Counted from the stretch's first letter, positions 7,302 through 15,254 are shown. The stretch: DNA of 18,449 bases from an uncultured Erysipelotrichaceae bacterium (GCA_947385085.1 CANDJN010000037.1:1-18449); one strand, 5' to 3'. Made by a program: numbers and translations. Notes: a model not told the origin generated them from the letters alone.

Positions 7302-8441
7302 ATGGACTTCATGTTAACAGAACAACAAAAAATGATGAAAAAGCTTTTCGCTGAGTTCGCTGAAAAAGAAGTAAAACCTCTGGCAGCTGAAATCGATGAA
7401 GAAGAGCGTTTCCCAAAAGAAAATGTGGAAAAAATGGTAGCCTGCAAAATGATGGGCATTCCTTTCCCGCGGGAATACGGTGGTGCCGGTGCGGACTATT
7501 TAAGTTATATTTTAGCAGTAGAGGAACTGAGCAAAGTATGTGCTACAACAGGTGTTGTATTATCCGCTCATACTTCCTTGGGTACAACTCCGATTTATAT
7601 GTTCGGCAGTGAGGAACAGAAAAAGAAATATTTACCGGACTTGTGCACCGGTAAGAAATTGGCAGCCTTTGGTTTGACGGAGGCCAACGCAGGAACCGAT
7701 GCGGCCGGTCAGCAGACAACGGCAGTGAAAACTGATGATGGGTACATCTTGAACGGTTCCAAAATCTTTATCACCAACGCAAGTGCGGCGGATGTTTATA
7801 TTATCTTTGCCATGACCGATAAAACGCAGGGTACGCGTGGTATTTCTGCCTTTATCTTGGATCGTGGTACAGAAGGCTTTACAATCGGCAAGCATGAAAA
7901 GAAAATGGGTATCCGCGGTTCTGCGACCTGTGAACTCATTTTCAATAATGTTCATTTGCCGAAGGAAAGTCTATTGGGACAAGAAGGCAAGGGCTTTAAA
8001 ATTGCGATGCAAACGTTGGACGGCGGTCGTATCGGTATTGCCGCTCAGGCATTGGGTATTGCCCAGGGTGCTATCGATGAAGCCGTTGCTTATGTAAAAT
8101 CACGTAAGCAGTTCGGTCGTGCAATTGCCAAATTCCAGAATACACAGTTTACATTGGCAGATATGCAGACAAGAACCGATGCAGCTAGATTGTTGGTATA
8201 CAAAGCCGCAATGTGTAAAGACAGCGGTCAGCCTTATACCGTACCGGCCGCAGAGGCGAAACTGTTTGCCGCAGAAACAGCGATGGCAGTAACAACCAAG
8301 GCGGTTCAGCTGTTGGGCGGATACGGCTATACGCGTGATTATCCGGTAGAACGAATGATGCGCGATGCCAAAATCACGGAGATCTATGAAGGTACTTCCG
8401 AAGTACAGCGCATGGTTATCAGCGGCGCAATGATGAAATAA
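7302..8441 (+). CDS. bcd: Short-chain acyl-CoA (butyryl-CoA) dehydrogenase
   Basis: This FAD enzyme reduces crotonyl-CoA to butyryl-CoA. It has 379 residues, the usual length. Family marks are the AFGLTEANAGTDA segment near residues 125-140, the KMGIRGSATCEL region, the arginine-rich GGYGYTRDYPVERMMRDAKI signature near the C-terminus, and the catalytic base Glu363 in IYEGTSE. AGAGAGGAG precedes the ATG. It is the first gene of the operon and is followed after 22 bp by etfB and etfA, the arrangement of the clostridial Bcd-EtfAB complex that couples crotonyl-CoA reduction to ferredoxin reduction by NADH. Butyryl-CoA specificity is inferred from gene order; sequence alone supports only a short-chain acyl-CoA dehydrogenase. 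Confidence 0.93.
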   Translation: MDFMLTEQQKMMKKLFAEFAEKEVKPLAAEIDEEERFPKENVEKMVACKMMGIPFPREYGGAGADYLSYILAVEELSKVCATTGVVLSAHTSLGTTPIYMFGSEEQKKKYLPDLCTGKKLAAFGLTEANAGTDAAGQQTTAVKTDDGYILNGSKIFITNASAADVYIIFAMTDKTQGTRGISAFILDRGTEGFTIGKHEKKMGIRGSATCELIFNNVHLPKESLLGQEGKGFKIAMQTLDGGRIGIAAQALGIAQGAIDEAVAYVKSRKQFGRAIAKFQNTQFTLADMQTRTDAARLLVYKAAMCKDSGQPYTVPAAEAKLFAAETAMAVTTKAVQLLGGYGYTRDYPVERMMRDAKITEIYEGTSEVQRMVISGAMMK

Positions 8442-8463
8442 GAGAGAGGAAGGAAAAAGAGAT

Positions 8464-9252
8464 ATGAAAATCGTAGTTCTTGTAAAGCAAGTTCCTGATT
8501 CTACTGAAATCAGAGTGGATAAGGAAACCGGTACGTTAATTCGTGCAGGTGTTCCTAGCATTATCAACCCCGATGATTTAGCTGGTGTTGAAGAAGCATT
8601 GAAATTAAAAGAATCTACCGGCGCAACAGTCACGATCGTTTCCATGGGGCCACCACAGGCAACGGAAATGTTGAAGGAATTGTATGCTCGTGGTGTCGAT
8701 GAATGTGTTTTGATCACCGATCGTAAATTTGCCGGTGCCGATACTTGTGCAACTTCCTCTACGTTGGCAGCTGCATTAAAGAAACTCGGGTATGACTTAA
8801 TCATTGCCGGACGTCAGGCAATCGATGGTGATACCGCACAGGTAGGTCCGCAGACGGCAGAGCGCTTGGGTATTCCTCAGGTAACTTATGTGGACGAGAT
8901 CAAAGCGGTTAATGATACGTTTATTACCGTGAAAAAGGCACTGGAAGACAGTGAAGAAATTATTGAGGCAAAGCTGCCAGTGGTATTGACGACATTAAAC
9001 GGTATGAATACGCCGCGTTATATGAACTGCAACGACATTGTGGATACGATGAATAAAGAAGTGACAGTCTGGACCTTTGATGATCTGGGCATTGATGAAA
9101 GCAAAGTCGGATTGGCTGGTTCTCCTACAAAGGTTCATCATACCTTTACCAAAGATGTTTCAGCGGAAACGGAGACATTTACATTGCCGGCAAATGAAGC
9201 GGCGAAATTAATTGCGAAAACATTAAAAGAAAAGCAATTAATTACGAAATAA
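8464..9252 (+). CDS. etfB: Electron transfer flavoprotein, beta subunit
   Basis: EtfB forms a flavin-binding heterodimer with EtfA and passes electrons to the acyl-CoA dehydrogenase encoded just upstream. The 262-residue product begins MKIVVLVKQVPD, as EtfB proteins do. It carries GRQAIDGDTAQVGP at residues 116-129, the form seen in clostridial bifurcating ETFs, in place of the DDDxNQTGQ of mitochondrial-type ETFs. This suggests a second, bifurcating FAD and NADH oxidation by this subunit. etfA follows after 13 bp, so the two are translated together. Confidence 0.93.
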   Translation: MKIVVLVKQVPDSTEIRVDKETGTLIRAGVPSIINPDDLAGVEEALKLKESTGATVTIVSMGPPQATEMLKELYARGVDECVLITDRKFAGADTCATSSTLAAALKKLGYDLIIAGRQAIDGDTAQVGPQTAERLGIPQVTYVDEIKAVNDTFITVKKALEDSEEIIEAKLPVVLTTLNGMNTPRYMNCNDIVDTMNKEVTVWTFDDLGIDESKVGLAGSPTKVHHTFTKDVSAETETFTLPANEAAKLIAKTLKEKQLITK

Positions 9253-9265
9253 GGAGGACGAGAAT

Positions 9266-10288
9266 ATGGCGAAATTTGAAGGATATAAAGATATCTACGT
9301 ATTTGTAGAACAGAAAAACGGGGAAATTGCCAATGTCGGATACGAATTGATTTCCGAAGCCAGAAAACTGGTTGCGTCCATTCCTCATATGAATTACAGC
9401 GTAGTTGGTATTTTATTGGGTCATCAGATCAAAGATAAAGCGCAGGATGTTATCGCACATGGCGCAGATCGTGTGGTTGTGGTGGATCATGAGCTGTTAA
9501 AGGATTATTCAACGCAGTTCTATGCTGACGCGTTGACTCAGGTTATTCAGGAATTCAAACCGGATTCCTTATTAACCGGTGCGACCGTGCTAGGACGTGA
9601 CTTGGCTCCGCGTGTTGCGGCACGCATTAATGCGGGATTGACCGCCGATGCCACAAAGATTGAAATGGATCCGGAGAAGAAAGACGAGGCGTTGTTGCTG
9701 GTAACTCGTCCGACCTTCGGTGGAAACCTGTTCGGCACGATCATCTGTCCGGATACCCGTCCGCAGATGGCAACCATACGTCCTAATGTCTTTGCGATGG
9801 ATGCTGCTGATCCTAGCCGCAGCGGTGAAGTGATCGAATTTGAACCGACCTTTGCTGATACGGATGCGAAAGTGGTTGTAAAAGAAGTTATTGCCAAAGT
9901 CGTAGAGGGCATTGATATTACCAAATGCGATATTTTGGTTGGCGCCGGACGTGGCGCAGAGCACTGCTTGGATTTGGTACAGGCGGTTGCGGATGAATTG
10001 GGTGGCGCAATGTGCTGTTCTCGTGCCGTAGTTGATGATGGTTTTGCGGATAAAGCTATTCAGGTTGGCCAAACGGGTAAAACGGTTCGTCCAAGCCTCT
10101 ATATCGCTTGCGGTATTTCCGGAGCATGTCAGCATGTTGCCGGTATGGATAAGTCCGATATGATCATTGCGATCAATCGTGATCCGCAGGCAGAAATCTT
10201 CTCTGTATCCAACATGGGATTTGTCGGCAATGTGGAAGAAGTACTGCCGTTATTAAAAGAAGAAATCATCGCAGCTAAAAAAGCTTAA
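9266..10288 (+). CDS. etfA: Electron transfer flavoprotein, alpha subunit
   Basis: The 340-residue partner of EtfB. An N-terminal Rossmann-like domain is followed by the conserved FAD domain: GAGRGAE near residues 227-233, SRAVVD with Arg253, the GQTGKTVRP loop (about 268-276), YIACGISGACQH with His290, and INRDPQAEIF. All flavin-contact segments are present. AAGGAGGA lies just before the ATG. Together with bcd and etfB it should form the membrane-independent complex that oxidises NADH, reduces crotonyl-CoA and reduces ferredoxin. That activity is family knowledge for this gene cluster, not demonstrated here. Confidence 0.93.
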   Translation: MAKFEGYKDIYVFVEQKNGEIANVGYELISEARKLVASIPHMNYSVVGILLGHQIKDKAQDVIAHGADRVVVVDHELLKDYSTQFYADALTQVIQEFKPDSLLTGATVLGRDLAPRVAARINAGLTADATKIEMDPEKKDEALLLVTRPTFGGNLFGTIICPDTRPQMATIRPNVFAMDAADPSRSGEVIEFEPTFADTDAKVVVKEVIAKVVEGIDITKCDILVGAGRGAEHCLDLVQAVADELGGAMCCSRAVVDDGFADKAIQVGQTGKTVRPSLYIACGISGACQHVAGMDKSDMIIAINRDPQAEIFSVSNMGFVGNVEEVLPLLKEEIIAAKKA

Positions 10289-10302
10289 TAAACTAAATAG
10301 GA

Positions 10303-10310
10303 AAAGGAGA
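10303..10310 (+). promoter_or_regulatory. Ribosome binding site that fixes the hbd start
   Basis: AAAGGAGA overlaps the first in-frame ATG (10310), which is therefore too close to be used. The ATG at 10319 lies 8 bp downstream, the proper distance, and begins the NAD-binding fold at once (MKKVGVIG). Confidence 0.8.
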
Positions 10311-10318
10311 TGTTGAAC

Positions 10319-11158
10319 ATGAAAAAAGTCGGAGTCATCGGCGCAGGAACGATGGGTCAAGGAATTGCGAACGCATTTGCGAGCAATGGTTATGATGTTA
10401 CGGTATGTGACATTAAATTGGAATGGGCACAAGGCGGTATCGACAAAATTGCCAAGAAATTAGACAAATTAGTAGCACGTGAGAAAATCACTGCCGATAG
10501 TGCTAATGAAGTAAAAGGCAACCTTCATGCCGGCGAATACAAGGATTTGGCAGATTGTGATCTGATTGTGGAAGCTGTTTTGGAGATCATGGAAACCAAA
10601 AAAGAGTTGTTTACGACCTTGGATGATATTTGTAAAGAAGATTGCATCTTCGCTACCAATACTTCTTCCTTGTCAGTAACGGAGATTGCGAAGGGTGTGA
10701 AGCACAATGTCATCGGTATGCATTTTTTCAACCCGGCTGATCGTATGAAACTGGTTGAAGTCATTTCCGGTATTAACACGAGTGAAGCAACGAAAAATGC
10801 CATTTTGGAAATTTCCAAAACATTGGGTAAAACTCCGGTGGAAGTGGCAGAAGGTCCAGGCTTTGTCGTAAATCGTATATTAATTCCTATGATTAACGAA
10901 GCAATCTTTATTTATCAAGAGGGCTTGGCATCAGCTGAGGATATTGATACGGCCATGAAGTTAGGTGCTAATCATCCGATGGGACCGTTAGCTCTGGGGG
11001 ATTTGATTGGTTTGGATATTGTATTGGCAATCATGGAAGTATTGCAGAAAGAAACCGGCGATCCGAAATATCGTCCTTGCACACTGTTGCGTAAAATGGT
11101 ACGCGGCGGTAAGCTGGGTATGAAGAGCGGTATCGGTTTCTACGATTATACAAAATAA
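10319..11158 (+). CDS. hbd: 3-hydroxybutyryl-CoA dehydrogenase
   Basis: The enzyme reduces acetoacetyl-CoA to 3-hydroxybutyryl-CoA, the second step of the pathway. The 279-residue product has the N-terminal dinucleotide motif GAGTMG (residues 8-13), the catalytic His135 in GMHFFNPA paired with Glu147 in KLVEVI, and the GPGFVVNR segment that opens the C-terminal helical domain. Asp31 after the second beta strand favours NAD(H) over NADP(H) (inference). Start choice rests on the ribosome binding site at 10303-10310. It follows etfA by 30 bp and is followed by a strong hairpin before crt, so it may be the last gene of the most abundant transcript. Confidence 0.95.
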   Translation: MKKVGVIGAGTMGQGIANAFASNGYDVTVCDIKLEWAQGGIDKIAKKLDKLVAREKITADSANEVKGNLHAGEYKDLADCDLIVEAVLEIMETKKELFTTLDDICKEDCIFATNTSSLSVTEIAKGVKHNVIGMHFFNPADRMKLVEVISGINTSEATKNAILEISKTLGKTPVEVAEGPGFVVNRILIPMINEAIFIYQEGLASAEDIDTAMKLGANHPMGPLALGDLIGLDIVLAIMEVLQKETGDPKYRPCTLLRKMVRGGKLGMKSGIGFYDYTK

Positions 11159-11171
11159 AGTATTGAATATT

Positions 11172-11228
11172 AGGTGAATCGTAAATTTCATCAACATTTC
11201 TTGGAAATGACTTGCGATTCACCTTTTT
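11172..11228 (+). terminator. Internal terminator-like hairpin between hbd and crt
   Basis: AGGTGAATCG (11172-11181) pairs perfectly with CGATTCACCT (11215-11224). The stem continues through one G-U and two A-U pairs, and an inner ATTTC/GAAAT stem stacks above a small bulge. Five T residues follow (11224-11228). It has all features of an intrinsic terminator, yet the downstream crt gene has no clear promoter of its own. Partial termination or 3'-end stabilisation of the upstream mRNA is likely. Confidence 0.7.
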
Positions 11229-11290
11229 CCAAATATGACAAGATATTACTTGGACAAGCATCGCAAAAGAGCGGAAAGAAAGGATATAAA

Positions 11291-12070
11291 ATGGAAACAA
11301 TTTTGTTGAATAAAGAAAATCATGTAGCAGTGATTACGATTAATCGTGAAAAAGCATTGAATGCGTTAAGCACTCAAGTATTAACGGAATTAAATCAGAC
11401 ATTGGATGAGGTAAATGGCGATAAGGATGTTTACTGTGTTGTGATTACCGGAGCCGGATCCAAGTCCTTTGTGGCCGGTGCGGATATTGCCGAAATGAAG
11501 GATAAAAGCGTCGAAGAAGCCGCAATTTACGGTCAATTCGGAAATGAAGTATTCCGTAAAATTGAAACCTTTCGCTGCCCTGTGATCGCAGCCATTAACG
11601 GCTTTGCGTTAGGCGGCGGATGTGAATTGGCAATGAGCTGTGATATTCGCTTGGCTGCGGATAATGCTGTATTTGGTCAGCCTGAGGTAGGATTGGGAAT
11701 CACTCCGGGCTTTGGTGGCACACAGCGTCTGGCTCGTTTGGTTGGTGCCGGAATCGCCAAGGAAATGATCTTTGGTGCCCGCAATATCAAAGCGGATCGC
11801 GCTTATGCGATCGGTTTGGTCAATGCTGTATATCCGGCGGAAGAATTAATGAGTGCAGCAATGAAAATGGCTAACGGTATCGCTAAAAATGCACCGATTG
11901 CGGTTGCAAATGCGAAGCGTGCGATTAATGATGGTTTGCAAGCTGACATTGATGGCGGTATTGCGATCGAGGTTAAGGAATTTTCAGATTGCTTTGCCAG
12001 TGAAGATCAAACATATGGTATGGCGTGCTTCCTTGAGAAAGTAAAGGAAAAGAATTTCTCCAACAAATAG
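11291..12070 (+). CDS. crt: 3-hydroxybutyryl-CoA dehydratase (crotonase)
   Basis: The enzyme dehydrates 3-hydroxybutyryl-CoA to crotonyl-CoA. The 259-residue length is typical of short-chain crotonases. The two catalytic glutamates are Glu112 in GGGCELAMSCD and Glu132 in GQPEVGLGITPGFGG; the oxyanion-hole segments are VAGADI (61-66) and ALGGG (106-110). The frame stays open upstream to 11174, but those residues are encoded by the hairpin region and do not belong to the fold. I use the ATG at 11291, preceded by AAAGGAT. Position between hbd and a CoA-transferase completes the pathway. In classical clostridial operons crt comes first, so its late position here is a different arrangement. Confidence 0.93.
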   Translation: METILLNKENHVAVITINREKALNALSTQVLTELNQTLDEVNGDKDVYCVVITGAGSKSFVAGADIAEMKDKSVEEAAIYGQFGNEVFRKIETFRCPVIAAINGFALGGGCELAMSCDIRLAADNAVFGQPEVGLGITPGFGGTQRLARLVGAGIAKEMIFGARNIKADRAYAIGLVNAVYPAEELMSAAMKMANGIAKNAPIAVANAKRAINDGLQADIDGGIAIEVKEFSDCFASEDQTYGMACFLEKVKEKNFSNK

Positions 12071-12135
12071 AACGAAACTAAACTCTGATAAGCTTTTTAT
12101 TGGTAAACTAATATTGTGAGAAAGGAGAAATCCCT

Positions 12136-13683
12136 ATGAGTAAAATTTTGAGTGCGGCAGAAGCAGTTTCCTTGTTAAAAGATAAGGATACGCTCTGCAT
12201 TGTTGGCTTTATCGGCAGTGTATTGCCGCAAGAATTAATTAACGCATTGGAAAAACGCTTTTTGGAAACGGGAAGTCCGCGTGATTTGACGCTGCATTTC
12301 TGTACTGGTGGGGGAGATGGTGATAAGCGGGGCGAAAATGCACTGGCTCATGAAGGCTTACTAAAGCGAATTGTCGGAGGTCATTTTGGCTTGGTACCAC
12401 AGCTACAGAAAATGATTGCTGAAAATAAGGTTGAAGGATATAATCTGCCGTTGGGTACCATCGGTCATCTTTATCGAGATATTGCGGGAGGAAGACTTGG
12501 GACATTGACCCATGTTGGCCTGAAGACGTTTGTTGATCCACGATTAGAGGGTGGAAAGATGAATGAACGCACTACTGAGGATTTGGTGGAGCTTGTGGAA
12601 GTGGCAGGTGAGGAGCGTTTGCTTTATAAGGCGCAGCATTTTGATGTGGCTTTTCTGCGTGCCACCATCTGCGATGAGGATGGAAACTATACGATGGAAA
12701 AAGAAGCAAGCGCATTGGAATCACTGGCTTTAGCACAGGCAGTGCATAATCAAGGTGGCAAGGTTATCGTACAGGCGGAAACGATTGTTAAAAGTGGAAC
12801 GCTGGATGCCCGCAAGGTGAAGGTTCCGGGAATCTTAGTGGATGCAATCGTACAAAGCGTACCGGAAAATCATATGCAGACGTATGTAGCTCAATACAAT
12901 CCTGCTTTCTCCGGTGAATGCCGTGTTCCGGTTGATAGCATGGAACCAATGCCGTTAAATGAACGTAAAGTCATTGCACGGCGCAGTGCGATGGAACTGA
13001 TACCGGGAGCGATTATCAATCTTGGTATTGGTGTGCCGGAGGGAATTTCCAATGTTTCTAATGAAGAAGGATTACCCGGTTTAAAGCTGACGGTGGAAGC
13101 AGGCGGCATCGGTGGATTTCCTAGCGGAGGAAATGCGTTTGGCGCTGTGACCAATCCTGATTGTATCATTGATTTACCGGCAATGTTTGACTTCTACGAT
13201 GGCGGTGGCTTGGGACAGGCCTTTTTGGGGTTGGCGCAATGCGATCGTTTCGGCAATATCAATGTATCGAAGTTCGGTCCGAAAATTGCAGGATGCGGAG
13301 GCTTTATCAACATCACGCAGAATACCAAAAATGTGGTTTATTGCGGTACCTTTACTGCCGGTGGCTTAAAGGTGGAGGTTGCGGATGGCAAGCTTCATAT
13401 CGTTAAAGAGGGAAAGGTAAAAAAGTTTATTCAAGACGTTGAACAGGTCACCTTCTCTGCGGAATATGCTAAGGAAAACAACCAGAACGTGATGTATATT
13501 ACAGAACGTGCTGTTTTCCGCTTGATCGATGGTGTATTGACATTAACGGAAATTGCGCCGGGTGTGGACTTACAAAAGGACGTGTTGGACCAAATGGAAT
13601 TTGTTCCGGAAATTGCGGCTGATTTGAAAGTGATGGATGAGCACTTATTTCTTCCAGAAACAATGGGATTAGCTAAAGCATAA
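12136..13683 (+). CDS. Single-chain acyl-CoA:acetate/propionate CoA-transferase (family I)
   Basis: This 515-residue protein is a fused two-domain CoA-transferase (alpha-like half about 1-240, beta-like half about 270-500), the size of propionate CoA-transferase (Pct) and YdiF. The expected catalytic glutamate is Glu321 in TVEAGGIGG, close to the position known for Pct enzymes, and GIGVPEGI precedes it. It moves CoA between a short-chain acyl-CoA and a carboxylate. As the last gene after crt, its likely job is butyryl-CoA + acetate to butyrate + acetyl-CoA, but propionate, lactate or acetoacetate are equally allowed by the family. AAAGGAG lies 8 bp before the ATG, the gene is 65 bp from crt, and it is followed by a terminator. 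No butyrate kinase or but-type transferase is visible. Confidence 0.88.
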   Translation: MSKILSAAEAVSLLKDKDTLCIVGFIGSVLPQELINALEKRFLETGSPRDLTLHFCTGGGDGDKRGENALAHEGLLKRIVGGHFGLVPQLQKMIAENKVEGYNLPLGTIGHLYRDIAGGRLGTLTHVGLKTFVDPRLEGGKMNERTTEDLVELVEVAGEERLLYKAQHFDVAFLRATICDEDGNYTMEKEASALESLALAQAVHNQGGKVIVQAETIVKSGTLDARKVKVPGILVDAIVQSVPENHMQTYVAQYNPAFSGECRVPVDSMEPMPLNERKVIARRSAMELIPGAIINLGIGVPEGISNVSNEEGLPGLKLTVEAGGIGGFPSGGNAFGAVTNPDCIIDLPAMFDFYDGGGLGQAFLGLAQCDRFGNINVSKFGPKIAGCGGFINITQNTKNVVYCGTFTAGGLKVEVADGKLHIVKEGKVKKFIQDVEQVTFSAEYAKENNQNVMYITERAVFRLIDGVLTLTEIAPGVDLQKDVLDQMEFVPEIAADLKVMDEHLFLPETMGLAKA

Positions 13684-13688
13684 GATGG

Positions 13689-13711
13689 AAGCCTCTGTAT
13701 GGAGGCTTTTT
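13689..13711 (+). terminator. Terminator of the butyrate operon
   Basis: AAGCCTC (13689-13695) pairs with GAGGCTT (13702-13708) around a 6-nt loop and runs into five T residues. It starts 5 bp after the CoA-transferase stop codon. Confidence 0.9.
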
Positions 13712-13762
13712 GTTTCGACACTTTTTTTATCATATATTTGATACGATGTTAATGGTGATATG

Positions 13763-14113
13763 ATGAAAACTCTCTGTTATGCATTGAAACCGGGATTTGC
13801 GGATTTTATTAAAGCCCATCCCAGCTTATTAAACCGCTTGTCATCGTTAAGTGAGGAACAATGTAAAGCATTGATTCAAATTCCAAATGAAGAAGAATTA
13901 TGCGAAAGAGCGGTTCATTATTTCCATAATGAAGACATATACTTAAGTGATCATACGATTTACTATGAAAATGCATTAAAGAAAACGATCTATACAATGC
14001 AATGTGAACCGTTTTGCATGATTCTCACACAGTCGGAGGATAATCCGTTTTTACCCTTTCTGCGCAGAATCTTCCGCTCCTTCATCACTTGTCCGCAAAA
14101 AGATGCATTGTAA
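13763..14113 (+). CDS. Hypothetical protein, 116 residues
   Basis: I do not recognise this protein. It begins MKTLCYALKPGF and is predicted to be soluble and mostly helical, with no signal peptide or membrane segment. It contains five Cys residues without a clear metal-binding spacing, and a C-terminal basic stretch FLRRIFRSF. The ATG at 13763 is preferred over the adjacent ATG at 13760 because the GGTGAT ribosome binding site (13754-13759) would be too close to the first. A weak promoter-like TCGACA lies at about 13716, right after the preceding terminator. It sits alone between the butyrate operon and yneF. Codon choice resembles the neighbours, so a real gene is likely. Confidence 0.65.
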   Translation: MKTLCYALKPGFADFIKAHPSLLNRLSSLSEEQCKALIQIPNEEELCERAVHYFHNEDIYLSDHTIYYENALKKTIYTMQCEPFCMILTQSEDNPFLPFLRRIFRSFITCPQKDAL

Positions 14114-14126
14114 AAAAAGAAAAGTG

Positions 14127-14155
14127 TTGTAAATCACATTAAAACATAGTAAAAT
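14127..14155 (+). promoter_or_regulatory. Promoter of yneF
   Basis: TTGTAA (14127-14132), a 17-bp spacer and TAAAAT (14150-14155), about 28 bp before the start codon. Confidence 0.65.
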
Positions 14156-14182
14156 AAATGTATATGTGAGGAGGATTTGCGT

Positions 14183-14398
14183 ATGAATTTCTGGTTGTCG
14201 ATCGGCTATGTCATTCTAGGACTTGCGATAGGGGGATTCTTAGGTTTCTACTTTACTCGTAAGAAGTTTGAAAAAGAGCTCCGTGATAATCCGCCGATCA
14301 ATGAAAAAATGATTCGTGCGATGTTCTTACAGATGGGGCGAAAGCCTTCTGAGGCACAGATTAGGCAAATTATGAAATCAGTCAATCAGTATCGCTGA
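14183..14398 (+). CDS. yneF: UPF0154 family membrane protein YneF
   Basis: The 71-residue protein has one N-terminal membrane helix with a glycine-rich face (about residues 5-24, AIGGFLGFYFTRKKF), then a charged cytoplasmic part with NPPINEKMIRAMFLQMGRKPSEAQIRQIMKS, which is characteristic of the UPF0154/YneF family found throughout Bacilli and relatives. The molecular function is not known. GAGGAGGA (14168-14175) points to the ATG at 14183, not to the in-frame TTG six bases earlier. It is a single-gene unit with its own promoter and terminator. Confidence 0.92.
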   Translation: MNFWLSIGYVILGLAIGGFLGFYFTRKKFEKELRDNPPINEKMIRAMFLQMGRKPSEAQIRQIMKSVNQYR

Positions 14399-14421
14399 GA
14401 TCATTGATTATAAACAAGAAA

Positions 14422-14451
14422 CCGGTTGTTGAAGAACAGTCGGCTTTTTTT
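14422..14451 (+). terminator. Terminator of yneF
   Basis: CCGGTTGTT (14422-14430) pairs with AACAGTCGG (14435-14443), including two G-U pairs, around a GAAG tetraloop. Seven T residues follow (14445-14451). Confidence 0.85.
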
Positions 14452-14523
14452 GTTAATATGCTTGTTATGATTCTTACACTTTCGTAATAGAAATGATAGA
14501 TAAGGCGCTTGGGAAAGCGGTTG

Positions 14524-14532
14524 TGTTATAAT
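14524..14532 (+). promoter_or_regulatory. Extended -10 promoter of the glycosyltransferase gene
   Basis: TGTTATAAT is a perfect TGnTATAAT extended -10 element; no good -35 box lies 17 bp upstream. Transcription should begin near 14539, so the leader before the ATG at 14550 would be only about 10 nt, just long enough to contain AGGTGA. Confidence 0.65.
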
Positions 14533-14549
14533 CGTTTCAGGTGATGAAT

Positions 14550-15254
14550 ATGAAGTGGTGGCAAAAAATACTTTTGTTGTTATCTTGTGTCATAATTTTG
14601 GTAATCAGTGCGATAACCATTATGGGTTATCGGCAATATCAGGAAGCGATTTGCCGTGTTCCATTAAAGGAAAAGATAGAGGAGATTCGAAACCGACCCA
14701 ATTTCACTGATTATGAGGACATTTCAAAGAATTTGATAAACGCTACGATAGCGGTAGAGGATCGCCGTTTTTATCATCACGGGGGAGTGGATTATTTAGC
14801 GACCACTAGGGCAATACTGGGGAATTTAATCGGTCAGAATAAATCCGGTGGCTCTACCATAACCCAGCAGTTGGGAAAGAATCTATATTTTGGTTATGAG
14901 CCGTCCTTGATTAGAAAAGTAGCGGAATTATTTGTGGCAGAGGATTTAGAGCGGACTTTAACCAAAGAAGAAATACTGACCTTGTATGTTAATGTTATCA
15001 ATTATGGCGATAATCACATGGGAATTTATGATGCTGCATATGGTTATTTTGGAATCGCGCCTTCTCAGCTTTCCTTGGCGCAGGCTTCGATGTTGGCAGG
15101 TTTACCGCAATCTCCTGCGAATTATCAATTATCTGATCATTATGATAATGCCAAAAAGAGACAGGAACAAGTATTATCAGCTATGGTAAAGGCAGGATAC
15201 ATTGATGAAGAGGAAAAGAGTGCCGCCTTATCTGAGTCAATAATGATTCCATAG
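14550..15254 (+). CDS. mtgA: Monofunctional peptidoglycan glycosyltransferase (GT51)
   Basis: The enzyme polymerises lipid II into glycan strands at the outer face of the membrane. The 234-residue product has one N-terminal membrane anchor (about residues 6-26) and a GT51 domain with motif 1 VEDRRFYHHGG (catalytic Glu70), motif 2 GGSTITQQLGKNLYF, motif 3 RKVAELFVAEDLERTLTKEE, and the later ILTLYVNVINYGDN and AGLPQSPANY motifs. No transpeptidase domain follows, so this is the monofunctional type, not a class A PBP. The ATG at 14550 suits the ribosome binding site AGG (14539-14541) better than the upstream GTG (14541) or ATG (14544). It stands alone with its own promoter. Confidence 0.92.
   Translation: MKWWQKILLLLSCVIILVISAITIMGYRQYQEAICRVPLKEKIEEIRNRPNFTDYEDISKNLINATIAVEDRRFYHHGGVDYLATTRAILGNLIGQNKSGGSTITQQLGKNLYFGYEPSLIRKVAELFVAEDLERTLTKEEILTLYVNVINYGDNHMGIYDAAYGYFGIAPSQLSLAQASMLAGLPQSPANYQLSDHYDNAKKRQEQVLSAMVKAGYIDEEEKSAALSESIMIP

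Noticed and set aside
8100..8804. Minus-strand open frame of 234 codons across bcd and etfB
   Set aside because: It is antisense to two clearly conserved genes and spans their junction; a shadow frame.
11174..11290. N-terminal extension of crotonase to 11174
   Set aside because: It would be translated from the terminator hairpin, and the crotonase fold begins at 11291.
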